A stretch of DNA of 64,000 nucleotides from Ophthalmolycus amberensis (GCA_024529925.1 JAFEUB010000809.1:316501-380500), one strand, 5' to 3'. Shown: positions 35,883 to 51,000, counted from the first letter of the stretch. Numbers and translations: made by a program. The notes: a model not told the origin generated them from the sequence alone.

Positions 35883-38800
35883 AGGGGGGGCAGCGCCTTT
35901 ATGTGAACCAGAACATGTAGAGCACCATTTAATTGAAATGTATGCCTCCAGAGTTGAAGAGTAGTTTGTTGCTGGTGCTAGTCACCGAGGCTTTTTTTTT
36001 TTTGTTTTTGTTTAAATCCACTGATGGTCTTGTTGGTTTGAATAGGGGATTTATGCTGGGAGCTGTGACCTGAGAAGCGATGTCGGTGTGATTCTTGAGC
36101 ATTCACAGGCTAATCCATTATAATTGGGGTTAGGCTATTTGTCCAAGGAAAGAAAAGAAAGAGGGGAAATCAGCCAAGGCTCGCCTACCAATGTAATAAT
36201 TAGTTTTGGCTAAAGACAGAGCTGGTGATGCGATGGTGCCACAAGCGTAGGAAATGTCATGGAAATCAATCAAAGGGAGACATACAGACGGAAAAAAATG
36301 CAAACAATAGGGGGAATATGTGGGTGCTTCTTCGACTAACTCAACCAGTCGGCGCAGAGTGGCTGTAAAATTAGATCCTTTTACTGCACATGTATTATTT
36401 AGGCCTACCGATTCCGAACGCGTCTTGTCAACCATGTGTTAAAGAGCAGGCAGCAGGAGCGCACATGCGGTGCGGTGTGTGCGCCTCTCCTGGCCCCGAG
36501 AAACGCACCGCGGCCAGCCGATGATGCATGGCAGCTCGGGGGCACAGCAGCTAATCTTAAGTGATCGATCAGCGGACTGATACTGATTCACGTGTCCTCA
36601 GCTTCTTTTTTTGTTTTGGTTGTCTTTCTGATTTTAAGATTTTAAGGGAGCTACGAATTACTGCCTCGATTAAAGTCCCTGAATGTGTCTCATTGGTCTG
36701 AAATGCAGAAACACATTCATAATAGCTGTTCAACGGGGGGGATTATGCAGTTACTGCAAAATGTGATATTTGTTGAGTTTTTTAAAATCAGAAATGCATT
36801 TAAATAGAACCTGTTCTAAGACAAATCAAAAGAACGGTGTGTGGAGGATAAAGTGGCTTTATCTCCCCCACCATACATAACAAAGTGACATTCAGCTAAA
36901 TACAAAGGGAGCCTATTTGAGTTTTCAGGAATGTGTAAAAATTAAGCCAATGCACACGCTTGAATCAGGCTCCAAGAGCAACACTTCTTATCCAAGCCTC
37001 TTTATCGGGGAACTCCGTTTTCACATGTTTGTGCATAATAACATGTTTGAATTAATGCAAGTGCAAATTCCAGCTGTTCGGAGGGAAGATATTAGCATAT
37101 CAAAGTGGTCAGAGCCCTTACACAATGGAAGGAGACGGATTTTTCTGCCACTGGTTTTGGCTGAGCCTGAAATGCTTGAGAATGAGTGTGTGAGCTGGTA
37201 AAACTGAAAGTCTTGTGTATCTCCCCCCTTTCTTGTAACAAGGTCCGTATGACATGTTGTGTGTAGCGTAATCTCCCTTGTATTTGTTTGTACGTGAGAG
37301 AATATGTCAAAGCTTCCACACAACAGGATAATTGTACAGCACCTCACAAAGAGTAAATAGTGTCATGGTGGCATATACAAAAAATATCTTAAACTTGTGT
37401 TGGAAAGCATTCATTCTTAATTAATACAGTAACAATTTTTTTTTTGTTTTGTTTGTCAGCGCCTGTGAAAACAGGTGCTCATTGTAAATAATACAAACTA
37501 CTTGTGAACGCGGATTCAAAATGGAAATTGTCCTCTCGGTGGTCTCTGTGTTTGATATCTTGTGCTCGAGCACGCCATTATGAGCATTTCACCGTTGAGT
37601 CCAGCGTGAGAGAAAGTACCTTTCTCGGTCTATCGCCTTGTTTCAGTTGGAAGTGCGTCCAGTTTCAAAGGACTGCAGCTGCTCTTGATCTGCCAGAGCA
37701 CCGGATTGCCCCTCTTTGCTTCGGCGTTCATCTCTACTCCCAGATCAATACAGCACAGCACACACTTCTACACGGGTTTTGGGGCAGACAAAGTGCTAGA
37801 TATCACTCTATTCTCTTTATGTGACACTCTCACAGCGCACGGGACTAAAGGCTCAGTAAGTGTGATTGGGTCAACGCATCAAAATTTGGGACATTACCGA
37901 CTGTTGCTTCATTTACTGCTGCAGTATTTCTTGCACCCCCAGAACTATGGATATGTGACTGGTGCACTAAACAATCATAATGCAGCTTTCATAGCCTCTA
38001 CATATTTTTTAATTATTCCAACAAGCCAGGCACTTCCACCCTGGCTTCATCAAGGTAATTTGTTTTGGATTTAATTCAATAAGCGTGCGCACATACTGAC
38101 CAGTGGCAACATTTGCTCACTTTGTTTTTGTGTCGCACGCTCTCACAAGCGGGGAAATCTGCTCGTTGTCTTTGTCTGAGCTTCCAGTTGGCAACTCCAT
38201 ATGACTGATGTAAAGGTTGCACTGTGGCTGAATGGATTGTCTGTGCTAGCGTTGCACTAGGGATGTCGTGCCTTCATTCACGGTGAACACCACCTAAGCT
38301 ACTCCGTAGCAAAATCAAGCAAACGATTGAGGTTGTGAATGCGTCAGAAGTAGATGATTGCAGGCAGTTAAAGCATTTGGATTTACATCCCATTGCTTGT
38401 TTGGCGTGCCAATTGTGGTTTGGTGTTTTCAGATGCAATCTTTGCCGTTGCTAAACCACCTACATGGAGTCATACTGTGCAGATAACTGCTCCCCATTAG
38501 AGGGAGGAAACAAGGCTGTAAAAGAAAGCTATGGCAAATTTGATGTAACGTGCAGGCCTTCGGTGGGCCAAAAAACCTCCCCTTTCATGACTGATTTTAT
38601 TTTACGATTGGCAATCAGTAAAACGCTGTGCGGCAGCGTGTTCCCTCCTCCCTGCCATTTTGTAAAAAAAACCCATTTGTTTCCACTTGCCAAAGGCCTC
38701 TGGTGCGGCAGGGGATTCGATGCCCCTCAAATGGCAGGTGAAACTTTCTGCTTGCCTCAATAATTTCAGAGCAGAACATTACACTGGAAGGGACATAGGC

Positions 38801-39432
38801 GGCGGAACGTAAAGGGTCAATTCAAACTCCGGTGACAAGAAGCAACATGGCTATTAGCCGATGGCTCTCACGTATAGCGCTCTGTGCACTGGTTAAGTGG
38901 CAGCCTCCCTGAGCCTATCTGGCATCTCTGTTTTTGTGCGTCACCCATTTTGTGCTTCTCTGAGAGGTGTTTGGAAGAAAAGGAAGTGCAAAGTGCGAAA
39001 CGGGGTCGTAAAAACTGTCCTCTGGTCATAAAACGATTGGGTGCAACATATTGGCCTGGTTTCTGATCGTTGCTTGTGTATTTCACGTCGTGTTGAAAAC
39101 ACTACCTGGGTTTCAGATAAGATCTGCTGTGTGCTATTAGTAATGTGTATTCAGGTCACACCCAATACGTCTGTCAATAAAGCGACTACTTCCCTATAGT
39201 GGGATTTTTCTTTACACATTATTATTATTTAAAACATTTAAATGAGTGCTGTCACTGACGTTATAATTACTTTTTATCACTTGGATAATTGTAAGATAAT
39301 AAAGAAATTGCAAACATTTGTAATTATTAAAACATGTTTTACAAAATTATATTTTATACACAACATGATAGTTATTTTTTGCTCTCATTTCGTTTTTTAC
39401 ATGTATTCTTCTTTATAATTAAGACAATTAAG

Positions 39433-39466
39433 ACTACACACACACTCTCACACACACACTCTCTTT

Positions 39467-39550
<84 letters not shown>

Positions 39551-39554
39551 ACTC

Positions 39555-39585
<31 letters not shown>
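39433..39585. repeat. Long compound (CA)n-(CT)n-(CA)n microsatellite
   Basis: Short CA/CT mixtures lead into about 37 CT units (about 39470-39544), then a CA tract (39555-39585). The polypyrimidine plus strand has mirror symmetry over some 75 bp, which is an H-DNA/triplex-prone structure. The 84-codon ORF across it is a Ser-Leu repeat artefact. Confidence 0.95.
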
Positions 39586-39587
<2 letters not shown>

Positions 39588-41284
39588 ACCCTGTCTTATT
39601 ATTTGTGCTATGTGAACAGGACTTGCCCTTATCTGTGCACAGCTGCAACACTATTTGGGAAAATATTCAATTTCTGTGTGACGGAGGAGAACCTGGGAGG
39701 CAAGGCTCTAAGCAAACAGCAGTTATTGCGGCTCTGCCATAGCAGCCGAGAGCAAGGCCTGGCTGGGTGAGAGGGGGGATCTGCGGACGTCTGCCAGGGG
39801 AAGGAGTAATGTCTCGGCTGGATTATAGGAGAGCGAAGCACTTCCACACTTAAAAGCCCCCTTTTTTTTCTTCAACAAGACGGGGCTGTTATTTAGGAAT
39901 GTGTGGGTAAACACACCATAGCGATATATTTCCTCTCTATAGGCTGCTGCTGGTTTCCTTGACAATGGTGACTCAATGCAAGTAAGATAAGTTTTATTCC
40001 TCTTGCCTTTTTTTTTTCCCTTTTTCAAAAATAATTTGATGTCAGGCTGTGGGCGTGCTTCAGTATAATTAGGCTGACATTGTTCCAGCCAAGTGCAAAA
40101 GTATAGTAAGCAGAGTTCAACATTAGAATATCATTTTGCTTTTGTTGAAATTGCATTTCAGTTGTTTATTTATTCTTATTGGAGCTGTACTTAATATTTC
40201 GCTGTGTTTGTCTTTCAAATGATTTGCATACCTATTGTGTTGAGTTACGTACTATTTAGCAGTTAAGTGGACTACGCTACTCTCCCAGAATACCGAATGC
40301 TAAAAGTGTATGTATAGCAACAACCAATGAAACTATAAAAAAACAGCAATAGTGTGTCTTTCAATGGACGGGATTAGAATGGGTTGTGATTCACTGAGAG
40401 CACTTTAATTCAGAATGCTCCGCTATAGACGCTCACATGTTCTTTACGTTGGAATGCAGTTTTCACAGCAGCGTTGATTTTGAATGATCAAACACGGCAA
40501 AGACTCGAGTCAAACTGAAAGGAATAAAATATGAGACATGCAAATAAATGCACTCGAAAGCACTGTGTGCCGCCTACGTTGCAGTTGAAACCCTGCCAGA
40601 TGCATATTACACGTTATGTTGGTGCTCACTTTTTAAAGAGTATGCATCGCAGCTGTTTTCATTCTATATGCTTATTTGGTTGTCGGGTTGGTTTGGAAGG
40701 CTGAGGCTTTTGACAAAGGATATTTTATTGTTCAGTATTTAGTTGGGGGAGTGTGGAAGCTTTGTTCTGGTAATGTAGTTGCCAAGTCAGATGGAGTTGA
40801 GCGTCTGGTCTGGGAGTTTCAGAGGAATATCACAGGCATGGTAACTTGCTAAAAACTAAGCTAATCAACAAAATAATTGTCTGTTCAATTGCTACCATGC
40901 CAGAGACATCAAACACAGCCGAGGTTGGAAAAACAATCAAATTATCTCTTAATGATTGCTCACGCTGACAGACGAGCGCTTGTGAGTTGGTTTTTGTTTG
41001 CAGGCGACATATGTGAGGAAGAATGAACTTTCAGGTCGCTCGCTCATAAATTCTGTGTACATCTCGTAATCTGCATCGATATCCATCATCACCTGTAATG
41101 AAAAACAATTTTATATTATGATGTGGTTTTTGGCAGCGGAACAGAGAGAACTGTATTAGTCTATTAATTTCCTGCAGTGAATCATGAATCCTGCTGCTTT
41201 TATCCTCGAAGTACCCTCCATGTGTGGTCCACAAAAAAAATGTTTCTGTTTCCTCTATAGACTAAAGTTTGGCCCCTATGTCTG

Positions 41285-41350
41285 CTCTCCTCTCCGCCCT
41301 CCCTCCCTCCCTCTCTCCCTCTCTCTCTCTCTCTGTCTTTCTCTCTCTGC
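41285..41350. repeat. Polypyrimidine (CCCT)n/(CT)n tract
   Basis: CCCT units grading into CT units on the plus strand. Confidence 0.92.
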
Positions 41351-44300
41351 GTAGATAATGTCTCTGCAAATGATTTAACCGCCCTCGTTGAGGCTCCTTC
41401 CAGTAATTGAACAAGCAGAGACTGGGTGCTTTACAGGAAAACAATAGTCATATCATCTCAGATCTCCACTAGTCTGAGATTCAACAAAACACTACCTTGG
41501 ATTGGACGTTGCCGACTACTTCGAGGGTCTGAATTGAAGAAAGGAACCAGGTTTGCTTTCTCTCCACACTAAGAAAAAATAAATAAAAAATGGATGCCAT
41601 TAATTTTCTGTAGACGCGATATATTGAAAGTGCCGCATGATTGGAATGCATGTCTCGCAAGATGCACCTGGGGGTGAAGTGCTTCCTTGGGTGGTACTTG
41701 GTTGACTTAAAAAAAAAACATGCGCGCGAGAGAGGCTTGGTAATAATTCATTAGAACAGTGACAATGCTTGGAGCAATAATTAGTCCAGAAATGTGTGCT
41801 AAATATAAATTACTTGAATTATTGGATCATTTAAAATGAAAACATTTGTGCAGAATTTACACACAGCTATTGATATTATTTGTATTTTTATTATAGTTTA
41901 GATGGACAAATCCCTTTACATGAAAATATGTCTCAAACCCCCAACCTGGTGCAATCACGCTGAATTGCACCAGGTTGGAATTTGTTCGGTTTGTTGGCAG
42001 AGCGAGGGGAACTTTGATTGTGTTGCCGTGGAGCAGGACTGACCTTGTGTGTCAGAATGAGGTTTTTCTACGCCTTGTTTCATACAGAGCACTCTTAAAC
42101 TGAAATGGCCTGAGGAGGAGTTGTTCTTGACAGAGATGCATTGTTTCAGGCAGCCAATAAACCACTGCACTGAGTGGCTACATCTGTGAACCTCATCTTG
42201 ACTACAGTGTGGGGCTAGCAACAACACGGCAACTGTCACGGCTGCACCTGCTGCCGTCTCAGTAACAGAGCCTTCCCTCTCTGTTGCCCATAGAACCGCA
42301 TCACTCTCCTCTCCGTGACAAGCCAGAGGCAATGGTCTCCGCTTGGGTCAAACTGGAGAAAAGCTTCTTGGGAAAAGCATTTGAAAACAGGGGGACGGAA
42401 TGTCAGTCCCGAACAGAGATGTTAAAATCATATTTCTGCCCTGAGGGCCAGGAGTTGGTTCAGTTGGAGCCTGGGTTTAAAATCCCTGTCTTGTGAAACA
42501 CAGCGGCGTTTAAGCGCGCTGGCTGAGTAAAAACCTGACCACCACTTTGAGTGTTCATTCGTCAGCGCATTTGTCCAGCTACAGTAACAGTCCGGGGTTT
42601 GATATGACAGAAGGTTGTCTCTCTCTAATATTGTAAATGATGAATAGAGATATAAATGGAGCTGACTCTTCTGTACACACACCCGCCCTGCTTGTGTATT
42701 GAGGCCATTCAGAAGATGATCTGATCAGCTAAGAAGAGATTCAGGGGCATTAAAGGCTTTTAAAACTCATGCGCTCACATTTGCTACGCTGCGTGTTAGA
42801 AGTCACAGAGCTAGCTGGGATCCAGTATAGGAATTGATAAACCTCAATTTTCGCATTCTTTATTTGGTTCAGTGAACACCTGAAAGAGAAAACAAAAAAT
42901 CAACAACAAAAAATCGACTATTGGATCATCACGCTGTCTCAGAAAAAGATTATTGGAGGGGAACAATGCCGAGGGGATTTTCAGCCAGCAGAAGTGATGC
43001 AACATGTCCATTTTCCTGCCAAATTGAACTTAGGAGTGTGACTCGCAATGCAGGAACACGAGGAGTGGGGCTGACGTGAATGCAGATAGTGTGGGATTAA
43101 CATAGGGGAAGATTGAGCGACAGTGGCCGGTGACGTCTCTTTACAGCTTTGCTTGTACAGCTGTGCCAGGCCTGGCATTCACTGCTGCCTGTTGGATCCA
43201 ACTCCTCCTCTACTGCCGAGGGGGGGTTCGGTAATGAACATCTTAAATACTGCAGATAAGTTGAGCTCCTGAATATGTGTGTGTGTAGATGGAGACGTCA
43301 AATTATTCATTTATTTATAATGAAAATTGGAATGCTTGATATCGACACCTCAGTGTTTCTGTATGATTGGATCATTTTGGCATTTACACGGGAAAAATAC
43401 ATATACAGGCTGCCCTAATAATGAATCATGCCTCCTTCTAAATGAGGTGTGAGGCGGCTCTGCTGGTGTGAATTCTGCCATAAATCACACATACTCCGAC
43501 TGCTTTATCCATTAGACCGACCTGTTTGTCTAATTCAGCTACTCAATCCCTCGCAAACTGGATTTGGTTATTCAGACGAGTGTGAGAACTGCAGCTTCGA
43601 CTTCACACCTGGTATGTTGTCGCTGGACGCGTGACACATAGATGTGGAGAAGCAAGAACAAACGGAATTAGCCAGAAAATGACAATCCAGTTGAGTATCA
43701 GCTTCGTTTTAGATTCCAGCATATCAGGGCTGATATCATGATGGTTATTGTTTTCATTCTTCAATTGCTGGTCATTCGTATTTAACAAACGCGATGGTAA
43801 GAATGTTAAGTATATTCAAAATTATTTTTGCGTTGCTGACGAAGACGACGTATCTCCACAACTTTTCGTTTAAGAAACCCAACCTTGTTTTCAGCTTTGT
43901 GACGATTTTTAAAGTGGTTTAATTAGCTGGAGAAGTAGGAGATTTCTCTTCCAGTCCTGAAAGGAAAACTTCTGTTTATCCGAAAGAGTCACTATTTTTT
44001 CTTCTTTGTTTAAGAATTTAAAAAAAAACAACGGTTGGATGTGAAATCGGCCCCACTACGCCGGGACCCATCTATCAAGCAGTAGACAATTTACAGTAAC
44101 AAATAAATAAATCAGGTTTCATGTTTTACAGTTTGTTTTATGTTGCTGCCTGCAACTACAAAAAAAAAACGAAATTACTTTTTGAGGAACCTTCCTTATT
44201 TGGAGATATACAGCACTGATTGGCCGACATTGTCTAATAAATCAAATGCCCGAAAATCTGCCAGCAAATGTAACATTTTTAATCTTAATCTACAATATAC

Positions 44301-46335
44301 CTGTCTGTGCTCCCATAAGAAACAACAAATAGGAGCATTAAGTTATACATGTTTTTACCCCAGTGAGACAATCAAAGCAAGGTTAAACGATGACCAGATA
44401 GAAAGCTCTGAGCAAGCCGCACACATTCTCAAGTGCTGCATCTGTGCCCCGGCAACACATGTTTCATTTTTAGCTTCAGCATCAGCAGCTGAACCAATGC
44501 GATGAGTGCCTTTCTGCAGTAGTTGGTGGAAATAGGAGAAACGCAGTGTAAAGAGGACAGTCAAATGGGGGGTGGTGCATTTCTGTCGTCGCAAAGAGTG
44601 AAGCCAGTGGCATTTCCGTCATTCATCAGCCCGAGCTGATTACTCGTGAGTCTGGAGTGGGCTGACAGGACGCGGCTCCTGAAGCCATTACCATCAGAAA
44701 TAGGTCCAGCAGGCCCGGGGGTAGAGGCCGGGACCTGCCTGGAGGATGCTGAAGTTTGCCGTATAACAGCTATGTAGCATAGTGTTGAAGGTGCTAATAT
44801 GTTTAGCAGGTCTCTAAAAGATTTTCCGATGATGAACCCCGCGAGCTTTTGCTCTGTAAATGGTGGTGTTGAAAGGTAGCCACCGAAAACTGAAGCTGAA
44901 TCTAACAATCAGCTATGAGATGCTGAATGTTGCAGACACTGCAACACCTACTCACTTTGCTGCCAGGGCCAAAAAGAGGGATCTTTTATCCTCTCACCTG
45001 AAAAGGCTCGGATGCTCCTGTGCATAATGGCAGCAGTGTAGCAAAGGGAGGGCTGCACAGACATCACTCGGGGACAATATTGTGAAGTCGCCGCCACACG
45101 ACTCTCTCAGCCGCATACTTGATATTTAAACTTCAACAGAAGTTAAGCGTTTCGTGCCGAGACAGAAATGTGTAATGAAGCTTCCATAACACGATTCTAC
45201 AACTGGAGCATACAGCGATAGCCCCAAACAAAAGAGGCTAATTGACGATGAAGATATTTTGGTGTATAATACGTAGAAGGATGACAGAGATGGAAAAATT
45301 CACAGGACGGGGCTGACTATATATTAGCTAGACAAGAACAATCCTTTGATGTTACAGTGGATAACTGCTTTTAACCTGTTTCTGTTGTTGGCAAAGCAGG
45401 ACGTTGCTCTTTCAGCCGATATATCGGCTACGTTTAGTAAATCAGCAAGTCATTAAGTGTATGCATTTGTGTTTCCGAGTATTGTAAAACGCATAAGATA
45501 TGCTCTCCATTTGAAGTGTTGATGAGCTTTCAATGAAAGCTTTGTTTTTGGTTATTTTGTAATACTAGATGTTCAACTCTGACTGTACGTGTGAATTCAA
45601 GGAAGTGTCTCTTAAGGCATTAGATTGCACTGTAATTTATCTCGACAATATGGATGATGTAAAATGTAAAACTCTTTGGATATTACAAAGTGCATCTCCT
45701 TCTCACGTGTCTCTTTCATGATGTTTTGCACTCATCAGATCACAGCTTATACACAAAGACAATAACTGCTGATCGTGTCAACAGAAAGAGGGCAAGGTAA
45801 AGAAATAGAGAGGTATTCTACGACATAATCTAACTATTCGTGTCAAATAAAACATAATGTTTCATTTACGCGGCTCTGAATGGTGCATACCACCTCACAG
45901 AGACGCTTGTGGTTGTACAGAGGATCATTTCCCTCCCCAGCATGAGCCCTTGTCGAGGTGCGGTATTGCCTTCTCTCCCCACATGGGACTGTGTTATCGC
46001 CCTCACTTCATATTCATAGTGAGTCTTATTCTCCTGTCATTATTTTGTGTAACTTAGAGCTGTAGCAATTACACTTCAGTGGATTACCTATGCAGAGATA
46101 CAGAGATTAAAATCTCTGCTTCATACTACCTCCGGCTCGCGGCAGTTCAAAGGTGCGACCCGTACTGCAATTCGCTATCGTTTGGCAGAGCACGAAATTG
46201 GTCAACCTTTCAGAGTTTGTTTGCGAATTTGAATCCCTTTGGTATTCAAAACAGGAGGGCCTTATGACAGGGAGATAATTTCCTAGTGAATGTTTTATCG
46301 CAGTCTGCTTCACAGTCTCCTCTATCTGTCTGCTG

Positions 46336-46412
46336 GCTCTCTCTCCCTCTCTCTCTCTCTCTCCCTCTCCCTCTCCCTCTCTCGCTCTCTCTCTCTCTCT
46401 CTCTCCCTCTCC
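46336..46412. repeat. Polypyrimidine (CT)n/(CCCTCT)n tract
   Basis: About 77 bp of nearly pure C and T. It is the second mirror-symmetric CT array in intron 1. Confidence 0.93.
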
Positions 46413-48495
46413 TTGTGTCTTTAGATTCCCTGACTTTGGTCCAGCTATCCAGAGAGAGAAAAAGAACAAAAAGAAAGCCCTGTGTGTCCCCCCCACCCCT
46501 CCTCCCTCTTTGTTATCACAAGAGAGCAAACACATATTAAACATACACAAGGTGCAGAAGCAGTGATTGCCGTATCTGCTGTCCTACTGTGGGTGGCAGG
46601 GGACGATAGCATAAGCCACAGACTCATTTACATAATTTTTTTAAATCATGTCAAGCCTGAATCAGGGTCAGTTGGAAGTTGGGCATATTCTTAAAAAGAG
46701 ATATATTTGCCTATGACAAAGCATTGCAATGTTAAACTATTGTTTTATTCATCCCTCTCCTGTGGTATGCCATATGTTTATATTTGGGCAGCTTTCACTC
46801 TAATCTATTGAATGTAAGCCAAGTGTTCTCTTGATGACGTCTCTCCACATTGAAGTTGAATAGTATTTAACAGTCTACTCCCTCTCTCTTTCGTCCCAAA
46901 GGCAGCTCCATTGTACAGTGAGCAGGCAGGAGAGATAGCACCTTAGTTATTTGAAGGGGTGGGTTGGAATGAGCCAATCTGGGCTTGTTTGCATCACAAT
47001 CCCTGACACAGTGCTGATGTTATGCTAATGAACTAAGCGGAGAAGGCTCAGCCCCCAAACTGTCCTCTCTCTCTCTTTCACAGCTAAAAGTGGGGCGAGG
47101 GGCAAGGAGTAGTGACACTGAAACAGCGTGAGCAAATCTAATGATGCAGCCTGCAAATTCAAAGCAACTTCAATTACTCGATTTTGTCATGTTGCCGGGT
47201 TTAATGCGGTATTAGAACCTTTAAAAAAAAAAAATCATTTTCCATTCAGAATACGTTTCATGTTATTGTGCAGCCAAGCGTGTGAAGCGATCATTTCAGA
47301 GCAAGAGCTAAATGCCTTTTCAGACATTTTCTCTTTCTTTGAAAAAAATAAAATAAAAACACCAATGCACCATCATCAGGTTGAACAAGCACCATTACCT
47401 GTCAGGGCAGTATACTGATTGAAGATTTAGCACCGACAAGTGATTGCATTCAAGACAAGACTACACCCACTTCTTTTGTCTGAGCTTCCTGACGAGACAC
47501 ATTTATATACCTTGTTTAGGTTGACATATACCACTTCCCTTGTCTGACAAAGGCATTCATTCCATCTTTTAGATTAAAAAGTAGATACGGCAGCGCTGGG
47601 ACAGGTATGTGCTAGGATGAAGTAGGCGACCGTAGACATTTTGTGTGGTATTGCTTCTGCTGGAAGGTCCTTGTGCTGTTTTCTATTTTAGTGAGAACTG
47701 AGATTATGTGGTGTCCCCTTATTTTGGCTTTGTTTGTCCTTCCTCTGGGCAACAGAAATGTTTAAAAGCCTCAATTAGACACTGAGCCACGGTCGGCCAC
47801 ATTGTGCACGACGCCTGTATTCTGAAAGAATTAACCACCTTCAAAAATCTAAATACTGCTTTCCAAGCTTGTGCATTCTCACTTTTAGAAATGTTCAAAG
47901 ACGGGACATCTTTCTCGATGCTTTCTTGTGTACTGAGAGAAAAATGTCTTACGGGGGGTGCTCAAGTGCAGTGATGAGGTGAATCCAGGTAAAAGCTGGT
48001 ATTAAGCCATTGTTAAATATATCCAGTCACAAAGGAGGAGATGTAGCAAAGCAAACAAAGAAGAGAGGGATTCTGGAGCTTTTAGACATTGAGATGTGGA
48101 TCGTGCCAAATCAATATCAGGATTGTACATTTAATGTAAGTCAATGATTCACTTTAATGTAAATCTTTCTTCTCACAGTGAACTTTAAATGTATTTCCAC
48201 AGTTTTTTGGTTCCAGAGACGTTTGCTTAGTTTATCTTTTGTTTCTCATCGCTAAAACGAGTAAACACACGGATGTTTCTTCTCCTTCCTGGTCCGCTCT
48301 CATTTTAAACATGTCTCTCACAAGTCATCTTCTCCGTTACCTTCTTCGTGTTTTTTGTTGCTGCCGACGACCTTAAAAATGAATCATCCTGTTTAATAAC
48401 GCCTCACGATCACAGTGCATTATTGATGTTGAGGTCCTTAATAGAAAGATGAAGCAGGGTTTTTAACCATTCAGCTGCTCATTTTGAAGGGAGGT

Positions 48496-48510
48496 GGGGG
48501 GGGGGGGGGG
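48496..48510. repeat. G15 homopolymer
   Basis: Fifteen consecutive G. Confidence 0.93.
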
Positions 48511-50749
48511 TCACCAAAGCTGCTTACTGGTGCGTAGCCGAGTAAATACTGCACATTATTATCATAGACTAAAACCAGGCCCCGCACATCTGCAAACAAA
48601 CATTTTTTTTTCGACATGAGAGGCAACACTAAAAATAAATACTTGACACAAGCTGCCGAACTCAATAACAGGTCACATTTAGGCAATGTGACCTCAATGA
48701 GCAAATCTCTGACCTCAACTGTTTCTTTGTTCACCGTAGGTCAGTTTCAGGCGACATGAATGACTCACACACTTTTTACTTGACACTCGTTAGTTGTGTT
48801 TTTTTTTTTGCTGTGAATGCTCAGTTGTTTATTTGTCCAGCTGCTTGACTTTACTCGGCCGCATTGTATTATTTTTTTCCATGAGCGCTGAACGGTCGCA
48901 CTCATTCTGAAATTGAGGAAGATGAGTTTGGGAGAGTCTTGGCCAACTGCCCGAGCTCAGTTTGTGTAATCCCTGATTTATTTAGACTAATTTAGTCATG
49001 GCAAACTGGATCACACAACAAATGTTTCTTTTCTGGTGTCTCTGACCAAAAAACCCTGCAAAGTATTTATGTGCATGTAATAACTGGATTGGGTTTCTGG
49101 ACCGGAGAGTATACATATTGCATGCGCTCTGTGTATTCCAAGGTGAATCGTCCTGTGTCAAGGACTTATTGGACTTGATTGGCAGGTACTATCACCATGA
49201 GATGCCTATATAATGGCAGGGCTCCCGTTCCTGACCTTCCTATTTATCTAACTGTATTAATGTCAGCCTATTAATTCCTAAGCGGAGGAACATTTGGCAA
49301 AGACACCGTTTAACGGCCCTGGCTGAATCATTCTTATCGCAACAGACCTGAAAGGAATAGTTTTGTGCTATCAGCAAGTGGAAATGACATTTTGAAATTT
49401 CATTTGAGATAATCCACTTCACTTCCCAGTAAAACATCAAAATTACAACAAAAAATGTATGGAACCTGTATTAAAACTTTGTTACCGTGGCAAATCATCT
49501 GGCTATAATCCATGTGGACAGACAGTGTAGGTATCTTTCAGCGCTAATAGGATTTTTGTTGCATTGCTAAAGTGATTATGAGGCTATGGATTTAGGATAT
49601 ACTCAGGCAGAGGGCAGTGTAGCACCCAGGGATAGAGAAACATATGTGAAACTCACAATAAACACACATTGTATATCGGCAATTTTAAATTGGGGAAACA
49701 CTCACTGATAGACATGGTTTTTACATTTAAAACTGCACCTGAAATAGATTTTTATTTTCCATCTCACGATTTAGTTTTTGACAATGCTTCCATTTTGGTC
49801 TCCATAAATATATTGATGAGTTGGAGTGGTCCAGCATTTGGCCCATGATTGCTGTATTTAGTAGCCATATGTCCTGACCAGTGGGGGGTACTCTAATCGA
49901 TTAATTGAGTGGCTCATAAAAATGATCTGTGGTGCAAACACTAAGAGCAATGAGCATGACAAGCGCCACGCTTATGTCACACGCTCCGGCTCACTCGCAT
50001 GCCACTCTATTTTCTGGGGAAGTGTGGCTCGCAAAAGAACGAGGTTATAATTGATTTAATCCAAACATTATGATCCACATATTCATAAATAATTGTTTTT
50101 TCATGTACTCTCAGATGATGAAATGAGTTAATACCTGGAAATGATAAGTAACTGTGTGTCTGAAATAGAGTCTTAACTACAAGGGATGTCCTTTCTAGTC
50201 AGACGTCTCTGGCCATAATATGTTTGAACTATTTGAGATATTGTTATTTGCTTCAGGTGTTCTTATACAAAGTATTACAACAGCATTAATAGAGTTAAAG
50301 TATTCTCACTGGCAATATTCTCCAAAACGCCAGAGACCGTTCAAACAAAATGTACTGTGAAGAAGACGAGTATTACCGGAGAAACACCATAAACCAACCC
50401 CCACAATGCCGAGGAGGAACTGTAATGAATTAATCAATTATGTAACAAATGTTGAATCACTTGTAAACACTTTGATTTGGCTGGCAAAATATTTGCTCAA
50501 ATTTAGATTTTTAAAGCATCTGAAAACTAATTGTCCGTCTTTGTAAAATCCTCAGACATGTCAACAGCGCTTTTATCGGTGTACTATCGGTGACAGTCAT
50601 GTTTGAAAAGCTCTGAGCGTGCATGCAGCGGGTGCCTAGTTACAAAGATTCAAAGGTGCACCAACAAGCGCCTTCACCACTTGCGCTTGACACGCAAGCC
50701 GCGATGATGCCATTTCCTGGCAAACACACCTCACTTCGGCAAGCATAAA

Positions 50750-51000
50750 CCACGCTCTAAATCGGTTGCTTTGGTCTTAGTCGGCGAAGATTTTTTTAGT
50801 CGATGAGTCGTTGTTTTATTTCATGGTGAATGACTTGATGTTTTAAGACACTAATCAGCACATCCTTGGTAAACACGAGATTTAAAGTGGTGCTTTGCGG
50901 AGATTCTTTGCGGAGAAACTTCAATCAACTAATGGATTTGTTGACAGAATTCTATGAGCGTAAGTTGACTTACAATGTCTTTGGTCGTGGACAGCCCTAA
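50750..51000. repeat. Dispersed teleost repeat fragment
   Basis: 'ggtcttagtcggcgaagatt', 'ttagtcgatgagtcgttg', 'gatgttttaagacactaatc' (50838-50857), 'gtggtgctttgcggagattc', 'aacttcaatcaactaatgga' and 'ggtcgtggacagccctaa' (50983-51000) follow the order of a repeat that I recall from fish genomes. The copy may begin further left. It is non-coding. Confidence 0.65.

Noticed and set aside
39334..39588. ORF rich in Ser-Leu and Thr-His
   Set aside because: Direct translation of the CT and CA microsatellite.
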